Origin: Bordetella parapertussis
Lineage (GTDB): Bacteria > Pseudomonadota > Gammaproteobacteria > Burkholderiales > SG8-41
DNA: 64,000 nt
Assembly (NCBI GenBank): GCA_945906815.1
Contig: CAMDRT010000005.1
Location: 62,001 to 126,000, forward strand
Reading direction: 5' to 3'
Shown piece after piece: positions 54,028 through 63,426 of the stretch. The translations under genes were made by a program, and so were the position numbers. The stretch's first letter is position 1. Each line of letters starts with the position of its first letter. The notes under the pieces were generated by a model, which was not told the origin of the DNA, made no database searches, and saw only the letters and a program-made list of their open reading frames with translations.

Positions 54028-54485
54028 CGCTGCTCCACCGTGCCGCTATCGAGCAGGGCAGCGGCACGCGTACGCTCGTCCGCGGTGAGCGCCGGCGTTG
54101 CTGTCACTGCGGCGCGGCGTCGCAGGCGTACAAACAACGCGATCAGCCCCGCCAGCAGCAGCAAGCCGGGCCCGAACCACAGCAACAATGTGGTTGCTTT
54201 CAGCGGCGGCCGATACAGCACAAAATCGCCATAACGTTCGGTCATAAATGTGATCACGTCTTTTTCGCTGGCGCCCTGCTGCAATTTTTCGCGCACCTGA
54301 TTTTTTAAATCAATCGCAAGATCGGCGTTTGAATCGGCGAGCGACTGGTTCTGGCATACCAGGCACCGCAGTTCTTCGGACAGTGCCTGCACGCGGCGCT
54401 CCAGCGCGGGGTCCGCGGCGGCATGCGCAGGCGCTATACAGCATGCAAAAAATATAAACATAAACATATGGTTACGCATTGCCAT
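54024..54485 (-). CDS. ccmH: Cytochrome c maturation protein CcmH
   Basis: The 153-residue periplasmic thiol protein has a signal peptide and the LRCLVCQNQ motif with redox C41 and C44. A C-terminal membrane helix is LLLWFGPGLLLLAGLIALF. It keeps apocytochrome cysteines reduced and works with CcmF, CcmG and CcmI. This is the short form in which CcmI is a separate protein, as is usual in many beta- and alphaproteobacteria. In E. coli the two are fused. Start MAMRNHMFMF overlaps ccmG by 14 bases. Confidence 0.93.
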   Translation of the reverse strand: MAMRNHMFMFIFFACCIAPAHAAADPALERRVQALSEELRCLVCQNQSLADSNADLAIDLKNQVREKLQQGASEKDVITFMTERYGDFVLYRPPLKATTLLLWFGPGLLLLAGLIALFVRLRRRAAVTATPALTADERTRAAALLDSGTVEQR

Positions 54486-55002
54486 TGAGCTTCGCGATCA
54501 GCGGTAGAATTTTCTCGTTGAGCACGGCGGGGGTGACCGGCCCGATTTGTTTAAAACGTATGATGCCCTGCTTGTCGATCACATAGGTTTCCGGCACGCC
54601 ATACACGCCGTAGTCGATGCCGATGCGACCCTGCACATCGTACGCCGACAGCACGTACGGATCACCGAAACGTTTTAGCCACGCGATGCCGTCGGGGCGC
54701 TTGTCTTTGTAGTTAAGACCGTAGATCGGCACTGCACTGTTTTTCGCGAGCTCCATCAGCAGCGGATGTTCTTCACGGCACGATGCGCACCACGAGGCCC
54801 ACACGTTGAGCAGCCACACTTTGCCTGCCAGGTCTTTTTGCGAAAACGTCTGGTCCTGCGCGTGCAATTGCGGCAATTCAAATGGCGGCGCGGCTTTGCC
54901 GATCAGCGGCGACGGCACTTCACGCGGGTTGAGCGTAAGCCCCACGCCGAGAAACACCGTCAATACCAGAAACAGACCCAGCGGCCACAACCAGCGTCGC
55001 AT
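54472..55002 (-). CDS. ccmG: Thiol:disulfide interchange protein CcmG (DsbE)
   Basis: The 176-residue membrane-anchored thioredoxin-like protein reduces CcmH or apocytochrome disulfides. The anchor is WPLGLFLVLTVFLGVGL and the active site is WASWCASC with C72 and C75. The acidic DsbE features GLNYKD and YGVYGVPETYVID are present. ATG 55002 begins MRRWLWPLGL, five bases after the CcmF stop. A longer frame to 55137 lies inside ccmF and is rejected. Confidence 0.93.
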   Translation of the reverse strand: MRRWLWPLGLFLVLTVFLGVGLTLNPREVPSPLIGKAAPPFELPQLHAQDQTFSQKDLAGKVWLLNVWASWCASCREEHPLLMELAKNSAVPIYGLNYKDKRPDGIAWLKRFGDPYVLSAYDVQGRIGIDYGVYGVPETYVIDKQGIIRFKQIGPVTPAVLNEKILPLIAKLNGNA

Positions 55003-55006
55003 AGTG

Positions 55007-57025
55007 CTAACTCGCCATGGTGGTACTGGCGGCACTGGCGGCATTCGCAGCACCCGCGGCATCCGCAGTAGGCGCCGCTCCAGTGCGCGTGCGCGCCGCC
55101 ACGCGATAACGCCGGTCGAGTACCGCCAGCAGCCCACCCAGCGCCATCAGCACGCAGCCGCCCCAAATCCAATCGACGAACGGTTTGACCTGCACCCGCA
55201 CCACCCACGCTTTGTCACCTACTTGTTCGCCCAGCGACACATACAAGTCGCGGGTGAAGCCGGTGTCGATGGCGGCTTCGGTCATGGGGTTTTTTTGCAC
55301 GTTGTAAATGCGCTTTTCCGGATACATCATACCCACCGCAGCGTTGTCACGGGTCACGGTAAAGGTGCCGCGTGCCGCTACATAGTTCGGCCCTTGTACA
55401 TCGGCCACCGCATCGAAGCGAAACGCATAGCCGCCGAGTTCAACGGTTTCGCCTGGCGCGAGCTTTACATCTTTCTCGGCCTCATAGCTCTTGACCATGG
55501 TCACACCCACCACGAACACCGCCACGCCCACGTGCGCCAGCAGCATGCCGTAATAGCTGCGTGATTGCGCGCGCAGTTTGCTGCGCACGGTCACGCCGGG
55601 CGAGGGCTGCAATCGCAACACCAAATTGGTGAGGCTGCTGGCAACGATCCACAACGCCAGCACCATGCCAAAGCTTGCCAGCGGTGTCCATAGTCCCATG
55701 GTCAACGGCAACAGCAGTCCACCGGCCAGCGACACCGCGAACGCCCACTTCAGGCGCACCGCAAGTTCTGGTAGCTGAGCTTGCTTCCAGCGCGCCAGCG
55801 GCCCCACGCCCATCAGGAATAACGCCGGCGCCATCAGCGGCGCGAATACGGTTTCAAAGTAGGGCGGGCCGACAGAAAGCTTGCCCAGCCCCAGTGCGTC
55901 GAGAAATAACGGATACAGCGTGCCCAGAAAAACCGAACCGGCGGCCACCACCAGCAACACATTGTTGGTGAGCAAAAACGATTCGCGCGACACCACTTCG
56001 AATTGCCCACCCAGGCCCACGCGCTGCGCGCGCCACGCGAATAAGGTGAGCGAACCACCGATCACGATGACCAAAAACGCGAGTATGAATACGCCGCGTT
56101 TGGGGTCCGTGGCAAACGCATGCACCGAGGTCAGCACGCCCGAGCGCACCAGAAAAGTTCCGAGCAGCGACAGGGCAAAGGTAAAGATGGCCAACAGCAC
56201 GGTCCAGCTTTTAAAGGCGCCGCGTTTTTCCGTCACCGCCAGCGAATGGATCAGTGCCGTGCCCATCAGCCACGGCATGAAGGAGGCGTTCTCCACCGGA
56301 TCCCAGAACCACCAGCCGCCCCAGCCGAGTTCGTAATACGCCCACCAACTGCCGAGCGCGATGCCGAGTGTCAAAAACATCCACGCGGTGGTGGTCCATG
56401 GCCGCGACCAGCGTGCCCACGTGGCGTCGAGCCGGCCCGACAGTAGCGCCGCGATAGCAAACGCAAACGCCACGGAAAATCCGACGTAGCCCATATAGAG
56501 CATCGGCGGATGTATCACCATGCCGAAATCCTGCAGCAAAGGATTCAGATCGCGTCCGTCCATGGCCGCCGGCAGCAGCCGGTCAAATGGGTTCGAGGTA
56601 AACAGCATAAAACTTAAAAATCCCACGCTGATCAGCCCCAGCACCCCCAGCACGCGCGCAACGATGTCTTCGGGCAGATGGCTGCTGAACACACTCACCG
56701 CCATGGTCCACAGCGATAGCATCAACACCCACAACAACAGTGAGCCTTCGTGACCGCCCCACACCGCGGCAACGCGGTACTGCAAGGGCAGGGCGGAGTT
56801 GGAGTTCGAGGCCACGTAGAGCACGGAAAAATCGTTGATCACAAACGAATAGGTCAAACAGCCGAACGCAATAGCAATGAACACGAACTGTCCCTGCGCC
56901 GCGGGCCGTGCCAGATTCATCCACGACGACGCGCCGCGGGCTGCGCCCGCCAGCGGCAGCGTGCCTTGCGCCAGTGCCAGCAGCAGCGCGAGGATGAGTG
57001 CGAATTGACCGAGTTCTGGAATCAT
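55007..57025 (-). CDS. ccmF: Cytochrome c heme lyase subunit CcmF
   Basis: The 672-residue multi-spanning protein attaches heme to apocytochrome c. It has the tryptophan-rich WWD domain ([20 protein letters not shown]), the [13 protein letters not shown] segment and the four conserved heme-ligand histidines in the CcmF pattern. More than ten membrane helices are apparent. The length is standard. Start and CcmE stop overlap by four bases. The C-terminus runs into an Ala-rich tail ([15 protein letters not shown]) not typical of other CcmF proteins I recall. Confidence 0.94.
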   Translation of the reverse strand: MIPELGQFALILALLLALAQGTLPLAGAARGASSWMNLARPAAQGQFVFIAIAFGCLTYSFVINDFSVLYVASNSNSALPLQYRVAAVWGGHEGSLLLWVLMLSLWTMAVSVFSSHLPEDIVARVLGVLGLISVGFLSFMLFTSNPFDRLLPAAMDGRDLNPLLQDFGMVIHPPMLYMGYVGFSVAFAFAIAALLSGRLDATWARWSRPWTTTAWMFLTLGIALGSWWAYYELGWGGWWFWDPVENASFMPWLMGTALIHSLAVTEKRGAFKSWTVLLAIFTFALSLLGTFLVRSGVLTSVHAFATDPKRGVFILAFLVIVIGGSLTLFAWRAQRVGLGGQFEVVSRESFLLTNNVLLVVAAGSVFLGTLYPLFLDALGLGKLSVGPPYFETVFAPLMAPALFLMGVGPLARWKQAQLPELAVRLKWAFAVSLAGGLLLPLTMGLWTPLASFGMVLALWIVASSLTNLVLRLQPSPGVTVRSKLRAQSRSYYGMLLAHVGVAVFVVGVTMVKSYEAEKDVKLAPGETVELGGYAFRFDAVADVQGPNYVAARGTFTVTRDNAAVGMMYPEKRIYNVQKNPMTEAAIDTGFTRDLYVSLGEQVGDKAWVVRVQVKPFVDWIWGGCVLMALGGLLAVLDRRYRVAARTRTGAAPTADAAGAANAASAASTTMAS

Positions 57026-57507
57026 CGATTGGGTGCTCCGGCTTTGGGGGGTGTATCGATCAGGGTGCGCGCCGCCTTTTCATTGGTGGCCTGCGCTTTT
57101 TTAACTGCCTCAGCCGCTTCGGGCGGCATGTAATTCTCGTCGTGTTTGGCCAGCACTTCGCTCGCCACAAACAGGCCATTTTCAAGCCGTCCCTGCGTCA
57201 CCACACCCTTGCCTTCGCGAAACAGATCCGGCAGCACGCCCTTGTACGCGACAGGGATGCTCTTGGCAGTGTCGGTGACGATGAAATGCACGGTGACGCC
57301 ATCGGGCTGACGCTTGACGCTGCCAGTTTCAACCATGCCGCCGACGCGAAACGCGCGTCCCTGCGGTGCCTCGTTCGCGGCCACCTGCGACGGCGTGAAG
57401 AAAAACACCAGATTCTGCTGAAACGCCGATAACACCAGCGCCGCGGCGATCGCCAGTCCGGTGACGCCGGCGACGATCAGGGCCAGGCGGCGATGACGCG
57501 GTTTCAT
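57022..57507 (-). CDS. ccmE: Heme chaperone CcmE
   Basis: The 161-residue periplasmic OB-fold protein carries heme from CcmC to CcmF. It has an N-terminal membrane anchor ([20 protein letters not shown]), the FRVGGMVE strand and the covalent heme ligand H122 in [12 protein letters not shown], with Y126. The length is typical. It overlaps ccmD by four bases and ccmF by four bases, showing tight coupling in the operon. No cysteine variant of the heme-binding histidine is seen. Confidence 0.94.
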   Translation of the reverse strand: MKPRHRRLALIVAGVTGLAIAAALVLSAFQQNLVFFFTPSQVAANEAPQGRAFRVGGMVETGSVKRQPDGVTVHFIVTDTAKSIPVAYKGVLPDLFREGKGVVTQGRLENGLFVASEVLAKHDENYMPPEAAEAVKKAQATNEKAARTLIDTPPKAGAPNR

Positions 57508-57650
57508 GTGGGTTTACCCGCCGCGCGGCGACGCAGCGCCAAGGCCAGCAGCTCCAGCGCGATCAACGCAAAGGTCACGGCGTATGAACCCCACACATAG
57601 AGCCCGTGGCCGCCCATCGCGAAAAATTCATGCACACTACCCCAACTCAT
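57504..57650 (-). CDS. ccmD: Heme exporter accessory protein CcmD
   Basis: This 48-residue gene is easy to miss because of its size. It starts [20 protein letters not shown], continues with a single membrane helix ([19 protein letters not shown]) and ends RRRAAGKPT. The [14 protein letters not shown] pattern is the CcmD hallmark. CcmD releases holo-CcmE from the CcmABC complex. The ATG overlaps the stop of CcmC in TGATG, and its stop overlaps the ATG of CcmE. All neighbours support the call. Confidence 0.9.
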   Translation of the reverse strand: MSWGSVHEFFAMGGHGLYVWGSYAVTFALIALELLALALRRRAAGKPT

Positions 57651-58417
57651 CACCACGTCCTCAAGGTTTCGTTCACCCAATCGCTGTGCCGTTCACGTTC
57701 AAGGATGATGCAACGCACGCGCCACAGCGACGCCGCAATCGCATACGCCCAGCACGCAAACACCATCACCATCATGCCGGTGAACATGGTCATCGCCATG
57801 GTGGGTGCGCTTTTCAGGCTGACCGATGCGCCTTGATGCAGCGTGTTCCACCACTGTACCGAAAAATAAATGATGGGAATGTTAATCACCCCCACCAGCG
57901 CCAGCACCGCGCCCGCTTTATCCGCGCGGCGCGGATCGTCGATGGCCGCTTGCAGCGCCATGAAACCGAAATACAAAAACAGCAGCAGCAGTTCAGAGGT
58001 AAGCCGCGCATCCCACACCCACCACGTGCCCCACGTCGGCCTGCCCCACAGCGCGCCGCTCCACAGCGCGATAAACGTAAACAGTGCGCCGGTCGGCGCC
58101 AGCGCGCTCGCCATCATGCCCGACAACCGTGTGTTGAACGCGAGGCCCACACCCGCCCAGAACGCCATCACCAGATAGATCAACATCGACATCCACGCTG
58201 CCGGCACGTGGATGAAAATGATGCGGTACGACTCGCCCTGCTGTGCGTCGGTGGGCGCGACAAAAAAGCCTATGTAGATGCCCACTGCACACAGCACGGC
58301 GGCAATCGCGGCAAACCACGGCGCCAGCACACCCGCCAGCGGAAAAAACGTTTGCGGCGAGGCGTACTTGAACCAATTGACGCCGTGAATTGCGGTTTGC
58401 GGTGTAGCGCTCGACAT
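57650..58417 (-). CDS. ccmC: Heme exporter CcmC
   Basis: The 255-residue six-helix membrane protein transfers heme to CcmE. The WWD domain reads PTWGTWWVWDARLTSELLLL, and the heme histidines sit in MSMLIYL-adjacent and IHGVNWF-type regions. Family beginning (NWFKYASPQTFFPLAGVLAP) is standard. The stop overlaps the CcmD start. The gene starts about 88 bases after ccmB, the only sizeable gap in the operon. Length is normal. Confidence 0.94.
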   Translation of the reverse strand: MSSATPQTAIHGVNWFKYASPQTFFPLAGVLAPWFAAIAAVLCAVGIYIGFFVAPTDAQQGESYRIIFIHVPAAWMSMLIYLVMAFWAGVGLAFNTRLSGMMASALAPTGALFTFIALWSGALWGRPTWGTWWVWDARLTSELLLLFLYFGFMALQAAIDDPRRADKAGAVLALVGVINIPIIYFSVQWWNTLHQGASVSLKSAPTMAMTMFTGMMVMVFACWAYAIAASLWRVRCIILERERHSDWVNETLRTW

Positions 58418-58504
58418 GGCGCGGTGTGCGGAGGGTTGGTGCGATTCGGGGGAGGTCAGTTTAAAGCAATTTAACGGCGCTGGAAGTATAGCGTAAGCAT
58501 ATGT

Positions 58505-59182
58505 TTATTCATAAGAAATTCTAAGGGCGGCAGAGATCGCCCAAGGCGCGAGCGACAGCGCCGCCAGCGACAGCGCCGCCAGTAGCAGCAAATACGGCTG
58601 CGCGCTGAGCCCCGCGGCTGTGGCTTCGACCGCGAGCGAACCGAGTATCAGCACCGGCGCATACAGCGGCAATACCAGCAATGCCAGCAGCACGCCGCCG
58701 CCGCGTAAGCCCAAGGTCAGCGCTGCACCGATGGCACCGATCAAACTCAGGCTCGGGGTGCCGAGTGCGAGTGCCAGCGCCAGCACCGCCAGCGCATCGG
58801 CCGGCAAGCCAAACTGTAAACCCAGCAGCGGCGCGATCAGCACCAGCGGCAGACTCGTCGCGATCCAGTGTGCTGTCACCTTGGCAATCACAATCACCGA
58901 CAACGGGGTGGCGGCGAGCAACATCTGCTCCAGGGTGCCATCGGCGTAATCGCTCGCAAACAGTCGCGATAACGCCAGCATAGAGGCGAGCAGCGCTGCC
59001 ACCCACACCACACCCGGCCCGATGGCGCGCAATAGCTGGGGCTCTGGGCCGATACCCAGTGGAAATAAACTGGCGACGATGACAAAAAAAATCACCGCGC
59101 TAAATACATCGCTGCGACGCCGCCAGGCGAGCGTGAGATCGCGGCCGATCACGCGGCGCATCACGCTTAGCGTGCCTAACAT
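58505..59182 (-). CDS. ccmB: Heme exporter CcmB
   Basis: The 225-residue protein has six hydrophobic helices and the CcmB start RRVIGRDLTLAWRRRSDV. It is the membrane partner of the CcmA ATPase; the complex releases heme-loaded CcmE from CcmC. FFVIVASLFPLGIGPE and SDYADGTLEQMLL are family hallmarks. The start overlaps ccmA by seven bases. The length matches E. coli CcmB (about 220). Confidence 0.93.
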   Translation of the reverse strand: MLGTLSVMRRVIGRDLTLAWRRRSDVFSAVIFFVIVASLFPLGIGPEPQLLRAIGPGVVWVAALLASMLALSRLFASDYADGTLEQMLLAATPLSVIVIAKVTAHWIATSLPLVLIAPLLGLQFGLPADALAVLALALALGTPSLSLIGAIGAALTLGLRGGGVLLALLVLPLYAPVLILGSLAVEATAAGLSAQPYLLLLAALSLAALSLAPWAISAALRISYE

Positions 59183-59826
59183 GATGTATCCCGCGTGGCC
59201 TGCGCCACGTCGTTCAGATCGACGCGCTGGGTGACGCGCGCGTGGATGGCGGCATCCTGATGGGTGGTAAAGATGACGCTGCCGCCGCCATCGATGTGGG
59301 TCAGAATTAATCCTTCAAGATGGCTCACCGCTGCCACATCCAGCGCGGAAAACGGCTCATCGAGTATCCACAGCGGTGCGTGTGTAGCCAGCGCCAAGCG
59401 CGCCAGCGCAGAGCGGCGCTTTTGCCCTTGTGACAACGCGCGTACTGGCAAATGCGCACCAGCGGCCAGGCCAAACGCCGTCAGCGCTGCGCTGGCAGCC
59501 ACGTTCGTAGCCGGGCGGCCGGCGAGTACGCAGGCCAGTTGCAGATTTTCCGTCGCAGACAGATCATCCTGCAGTGCGTTGGCGTGCCCCAGATAAACGA
59601 CTTCGCGCCAGTAGCTCTCGCGCAGCCCCTGTATGGGCTCGCCGTGCCAGCGCACCTCGCCCCCGTCGGCCGCGCCCAAACCGCAGAGGATGCGCAGCAA
59701 ACTGGTCTTGCCGCTGCCGTTGGTCCCCGCGACATGCAGCAGTCCGCGCGCTTCGAGCTTGAACGACACGCTGCGAAACAGTGTGCGATCGCCGCGGGTG
59801 CAGGCGAGGTGGCTTACCTCGAGCAT
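59176..59826 (-). CDS. ccmA: Heme exporter ATP-binding protein CcmA
   Basis: The 216-residue ABC ATPase has Walker A (AGTNGSGKTS, about 33-42), the signature LSQGQKRRSALARLAL and Walker B LWILDEPFSALD. Small size and a DRTLFRSVSFKLEARGLLHV N-terminus are CcmA-like. It powers release of holo-CcmE. It begins the ccm operon, three bases after the yifB stop, so the two may be cotranscribed. Confidence 0.93.
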   Translation of the reverse strand: MLEVSHLACTRGDRTLFRSVSFKLEARGLLHVAGTNGSGKTSLLRILCGLGAADGGEVRWHGEPIQGLRESYWREVVYLGHANALQDDLSATENLQLACVLAGRPATNVAASAALTAFGLAAGAHLPVRALSQGQKRRSALARLALATHAPLWILDEPFSALDVAAVSHLEGLILTHIDGGGSVIFTTHQDAAIHARVTQRVDLNDVAQATRDTSC

Positions 59827-59829
59827 GCG

Positions 59830-61326
59830 CTAGCCACGCTCAAACCGCCGATACTGAATCGCCTCGGCCACGTGCGCGGCACCGATGGGGGTGACGCTGG
59901 CGAGGTCAGCAATGGTGCGCGCCACCTTTAGGATGCGGTGATAGGCACGCGCCGATAACCCCATGCGGCTGATCGCCTGCTGGAGCAAGGTTTCGCCGTT
60001 GGCGTCGGGTACGCAGTGTTTATCGATGTCGCGCGTGCTGAGTTGTGCATTGGGTTTGTGCTGCCGCGCAAGCGCGTGCTCCCGCGCAGCCGTGACGCGC
60101 ACGCGCACTGCCGAGGACGCATCGCCCTGTGCCTGGCGCGTCATGGCTTCCTGCGGCAACGCCGGCACTTCGATCTGTAAATCAATGCGATCCAGCAACG
60201 GTCCCGAGATACGCGAACGGTAGCGCGCGACCTGGTCGGGCGTGCAGCGGCATTTGCCGCTGTGATGGCCGAGGTAGCCGCACGGGCAGGGGTTCATCGC
60301 TGCCACCAACTGGAAGCGCGCCGGAAATTCCGCCTGCCGCGCCGCGCGCGATACCATAATGCGCCCGGATTCCAGCGGTTCGCGCAGCACTTCGAGCACG
60401 CTGCGCTGGAACTCCGGCAGCTCGTCAAGAAACAGTACGCCGTGCATCGCCATCGAGATTTCGCCGGGTCGCGGATTGCTGCCACCGCCGACCAGCGCCG
60501 CGCCCGATGCGGTGTGATGCGGTGCGCGATAGGGGCGCTGCTTCCAGCGCGACACATCGAAACCGGCGCTGCCTAGCGATTGCATGGTCGCCGATTCGAG
60601 CGCCTCCTGCTGCGTCATTGGCGGCAGGATGCCCGGCAGGCGCGAAGCGAGCATGGTCTTGCCGGTGCCCGGTGGGCCGACCATCAGCAGGCTATGTCCG
60701 CCGGCGGCGGCAATTTCAAGTGCGCGTTTGGCGTGTGCCTGGCCCTTCACATCCAGCAGATCGGCGTACGTAATCTGCGCCGTGAGCGGCTCACTTTGAT
60801 ACGGCTGCAGTTTTTCCTGCCCGCATAAATGCGCACACACCGCGAGCAAGGATGGCGCGGCAAACACGGTGGCGTTTTCCACCAGCGCGGCTTCTGCCGC
60901 ATTCTCCACCGGCAACATGAATGCGCGACCTTCATGCTGCGCGCCCAGTGTCATCGCCAGTGCACCGCGCACCGGGCGCAGTGCGCCGGTCAGCGCGAGT
61001 TCACCGGCAAATTCATAGGCGTCGAGTTGGTCCGCGGGTAGCTGTCCTGACGCTGCCAGTATGCCCAGCGCGATCGGTAAATCGAGACGGCCTGACTCTT
61101 TCGGCAGATCAGCCGGTGCCAGGTTTACGGTGATACGACGCAGCGGAAATTCAAAGCGCGCGTTTTGCAGCGCCGCGCGCACACGATCCTTCGATTCCTT
61201 CACTTCGGCTTCGGGCAAACCGACGATGGTGAAGCTCGGCAAGCCATTCGCCAGATGCACTTCCACCGCAACCGGCGGCGCATCAACGCCCGCCAGGGCA
61301 CGGCTGTGGAGAACGGCTAGGGACAT
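59830..61326 (-). CDS. comM: YifB/ComM-type Mg-chelatase-like AAA+ protein
   Basis: The 498-residue AAA+ ATPase is the YifB family member that helps branch migration of DNA during natural transformation in some gammaproteobacteria (ComM). It begins SLAVLHSRALAGVDAPPVAV and has Walker A GPPGTGKTMLASRLPGI and ABC-like HHTASGAALVGGG. Sensor region NPCPCGYLGH has a zinc-binding cysteine pattern. The length is normal. Genes for uptake pili are not in the window, so a competence role here is inference. Confidence 0.92.
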   Translation of the reverse strand: MSLAVLHSRALAGVDAPPVAVEVHLANGLPSFTIVGLPEAEVKESKDRVRAALQNARFEFPLRRITVNLAPADLPKESGRLDLPIALGILAASGQLPADQLDAYEFAGELALTGALRPVRGALAMTLGAQHEGRAFMLPVENAAEAALVENATVFAAPSLLAVCAHLCGQEKLQPYQSEPLTAQITYADLLDVKGQAHAKRALEIAAAGGHSLLMVGPPGTGKTMLASRLPGILPPMTQQEALESATMQSLGSAGFDVSRWKQRPYRAPHHTASGAALVGGGSNPRPGEISMAMHGVLFLDELPEFQRSVLEVLREPLESGRIMVSRAARQAEFPARFQLVAAMNPCPCGYLGHHSGKCRCTPDQVARYRSRISGPLLDRIDLQIEVPALPQEAMTRQAQGDASSAVRVRVTAAREHALARQHKPNAQLSTRDIDKHCVPDANGETLLQQAISRMGLSARAYHRILKVARTIADLASVTPIGAAHVAEAIQYRRFERG

Positions 61327-61365
61327 GCGCTGGGTGGTGCGTCGCGAGTGTACAGGGCCGGCACT

Positions 61366-61605
61366 TTAACGTATGCCTGTGCCACGTTCCAATTCCGCCA
61401 GCCGCGCTTCCAGTTGCGTAATCTTTTCGCGCGCGCGCAGCAGCACCGCGTTCTGCACATCGAATTCCTCGCGCGTCACCAGATCGAGTTTCGCAAACGT
61501 GGATTGCAGTAGCGCGCGCAGGTTTTTCTGTACTTCTGCCACCGGCGTGTTGGCGAGCAGTGCTTTGATTTTATTGTTTAAATCGTCGAACGCGCGATTG
61601 TCCAT
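61366..61605 (-). CDS. ubiK: Ubiquinone biosynthesis accessory factor UbiK (BMFP family)
   Basis: The 79-residue helical protein begins MDNRAFDDLNNKIKALLANT and ends with a coiled coil (LLRAREKITQLEARLAELE). The BMFP/YqiC family supports the UbiIJK aerobic ubiquinone hydroxylation complex and binds membranes. ATG 61605 follows AAGGATCC. The frame is open earlier but without similarity. It lies 39 bases upstream of yifB on the same strand. Confidence 0.88.
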   Translation of the reverse strand: MDNRAFDDLNNKIKALLANTPVAEVQKNLRALLQSTFAKLDLVTREEFDVQNAVLLRAREKITQLEARLAELERGTGIR

Positions 61606-61693
61606 GAGGATCCTTGGTGGCAGTGATCCCGCTAGTCTAACAAACTGCCATGGCGCAAGTGCGCTGTGCAAGGCCCGTGAGTTGCAGGCGCAA

Positions 61694-61717
61694 AAAAGCC
61701 GCCCGCAGGCGGCTTTT
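61694..61717 (-). terminator. Intrinsic terminator of the porin gene
   Basis: AAAAGCCGCC (61694-61703) pairs with GGCGGCTTTT (61708-61717) around CGCA. The A-tract on the plus strand is the U-tract of the minus-strand transcript. It lies 35 bases past the porin stop. Confidence 0.9.
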
Positions 61718-61751
61718 AAGGAAGCATGTGGAATCTTCTAGATTATTCTGC

Positions 61752-62639
61752 TTAGAACGACTTGAGCCATGACAGCGCGAATACGCCTTTGCTCACATCC
61801 TTGAAACCGGCGGTCGGGCCCGAAACACCCTGCACAACGCCACTGTTTCCCCAGCAATAAGCATTAGTGTTCTGCGCACTGACAGGGGTACAGGTTCCCG
61901 ATGTGTTGGTGTCGGAATAGGCTGCGGTAATGGTGCCGAAGCCGATATCCTTGCTTACCCCGACCTTCCAGTCGCTATAGGAGGCGCCATTGACGCCGCC
62001 AGCAGTCGTCACCGAGCCTTTGACTCTTTGGTGTCCGAGGTGGCCAATCACAGTCCAGCCATCACCCGCGTCATAGTTGGCATTCAGCTCCAGATAATCC
62101 GAGCCGCGGGTATTCTGGTTGAGCGCTGCGCCGCCATACCAGCCGATGAAGTTTTTGGAGGTGGCATACGAGTACTTGGCGGTCAGCCACTTGTAACCGA
62201 TCGCGCCATAAAGCTCCTGCGTGTTTGGATTCGCCAGAACAGTCAGAATCTCTCCGCCTTTACCAGGGTAGTTGTAGGTGATGTAGCCTACATCGTAGTT
62301 CCAGTCGCCGCCCGCGAAGCTGTTCTTGTAACCACCGTAGACGTCAATTTCGAGCGAACCTTTGCCCAGATAGTCTTTGACCCAGGAAATCGAGGATGCC
62401 CATGCACCCACGTAAAAGCCACTGGCGTGCGCATAGTCCATGCCGCCCTGAACCGCAGGCCTGCCGTGCGTTTGGCTGATGCCGCGGAACACGTAGTTGG
62501 ACGTCAGGCCCAGGTTGAAACTAAGCGGCGACGCCGCTGCGGCCGGTGCCGCAGGTGCGGCTGGGGCTGGTGTTTGCGCGTAAGCGGTGGATAGTGCAAA
62601 GGCGCCGGCAATGGCCGTGCCGAGTATGAGTTTACGCAT
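61752..62639 (-). CDS. TorF-like outer-membrane protein (TIGR02001 family)
   Basis: The 295-residue protein has a Sec signal peptide (AIAGAFALSTAYAQ) and an Ala/Pro linker. A beta-barrel follows with alternating strands (LSFNLGLTSNYVFRGISQTH, VQGGMDYAHASGFYVGAWAS) and a C-terminal aromatic residue (ALSWLKSF). This matches the TIGR02001 family of putative porins found mostly in proteobacteria. ATG 62639 follows AAGAGGATCACC. It is divergent from glnK, and genes of this family often sit beside glnK-amtB. The solute is unknown. Confidence 0.9.
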   Translation of the reverse strand: MRKLILGTAIAGAFALSTAYAQTPAPAAPAAPAAAASPLSFNLGLTSNYVFRGISQTHGRPAVQGGMDYAHASGFYVGAWASSISWVKDYLGKGSLEIDVYGGYKNSFAGGDWNYDVGYITYNYPGKGGEILTVLANPNTQELYGAIGYKWLTAKYSYATSKNFIGWYGGAALNQNTRGSDYLELNANYDAGDGWTVIGHLGHQRVKGSVTTAGGVNGASYSDWKVGVSKDIGFGTITAAYSDTNTSGTCTPVSAQNTNAYCWGNSGVVQGVSGPTAGFKDVSKGVFALSWLKSF

Positions 62640-62905
62640 GGTGATCCTCTTGTTAGGCATTTAAATTAGACAGCAACCCTGCTAAGCAAAACTCACGCCT
62701 GTTTGGCTGAAGCCGCTAAATCTTTCGCGATTCTAAGTCCAATCGCAGCAGCGACGCGCGTTTCCACTTGATTTATCTCACCTATTACATAGCTTGTTGC
62801 GTACAACACGCCACGCGCATAGAGGGGACTGGTGTTTGTAAGCGCGCTCACTTTTGATGCCTTGGCTAAAAAATTGCCCCATCAAGGTGCAAACAAAAAT
62901 ACCCT

Positions 62906-62933
62906 GCACCTATTTTGTGCGTAACACTGGTGC
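62906..62933 (+). promoter_or_regulatory. NtrC-type binding sites upstream of glnK
   Basis: GCAC-N7-GTGC at 62906-62920 matches the spacing and arms of the NtrC consensus. GCGT-N7-GTGC at 62919-62933 is a weaker overlapping second site. They lie about 60 bases upstream of the -24 element at 62977, a normal enhancer position for NtrC. Confidence 0.65.
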
Positions 62934-62975
62934 TGCAATTCAGTAGTCTATTGTTTCAATTGAATTTAATGAAAC

Positions 62976-62991
62976 TGGTACGGTATATGCA
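62976..62991 (+). promoter_or_regulatory. Sigma-54 promoter of glnK-amtB
   Basis: TGGTACGGTATATGCA agrees with the consensus TGGCACG-N4-TTGCA at all but two positions. GG at 62977-62978 and GC at 62989-62990 have exact ten-base spacing. Transcription would start near 63003, some 75 bases before the glnK ATG. Confidence 0.8.
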
Positions 62992-63055
62992 CTACGCTAA
63001 GTCAGCTATAGGACTAAGAACGCAACCGTACAAATTTCATCCAACAGTTTATTGA

Positions 63056-63415
<360 letters not shown>

Positions 63416-63426
63416 GAGGAACTGAA

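Noticed and set aside
62863..62877. Upstream sigma-54-like match as main glnK promoter
   Set aside because: It keeps GG-N10-GC but lacks the ACG core, and the NtrC dyad lies downstream of it; the match at 62976 is better placed.
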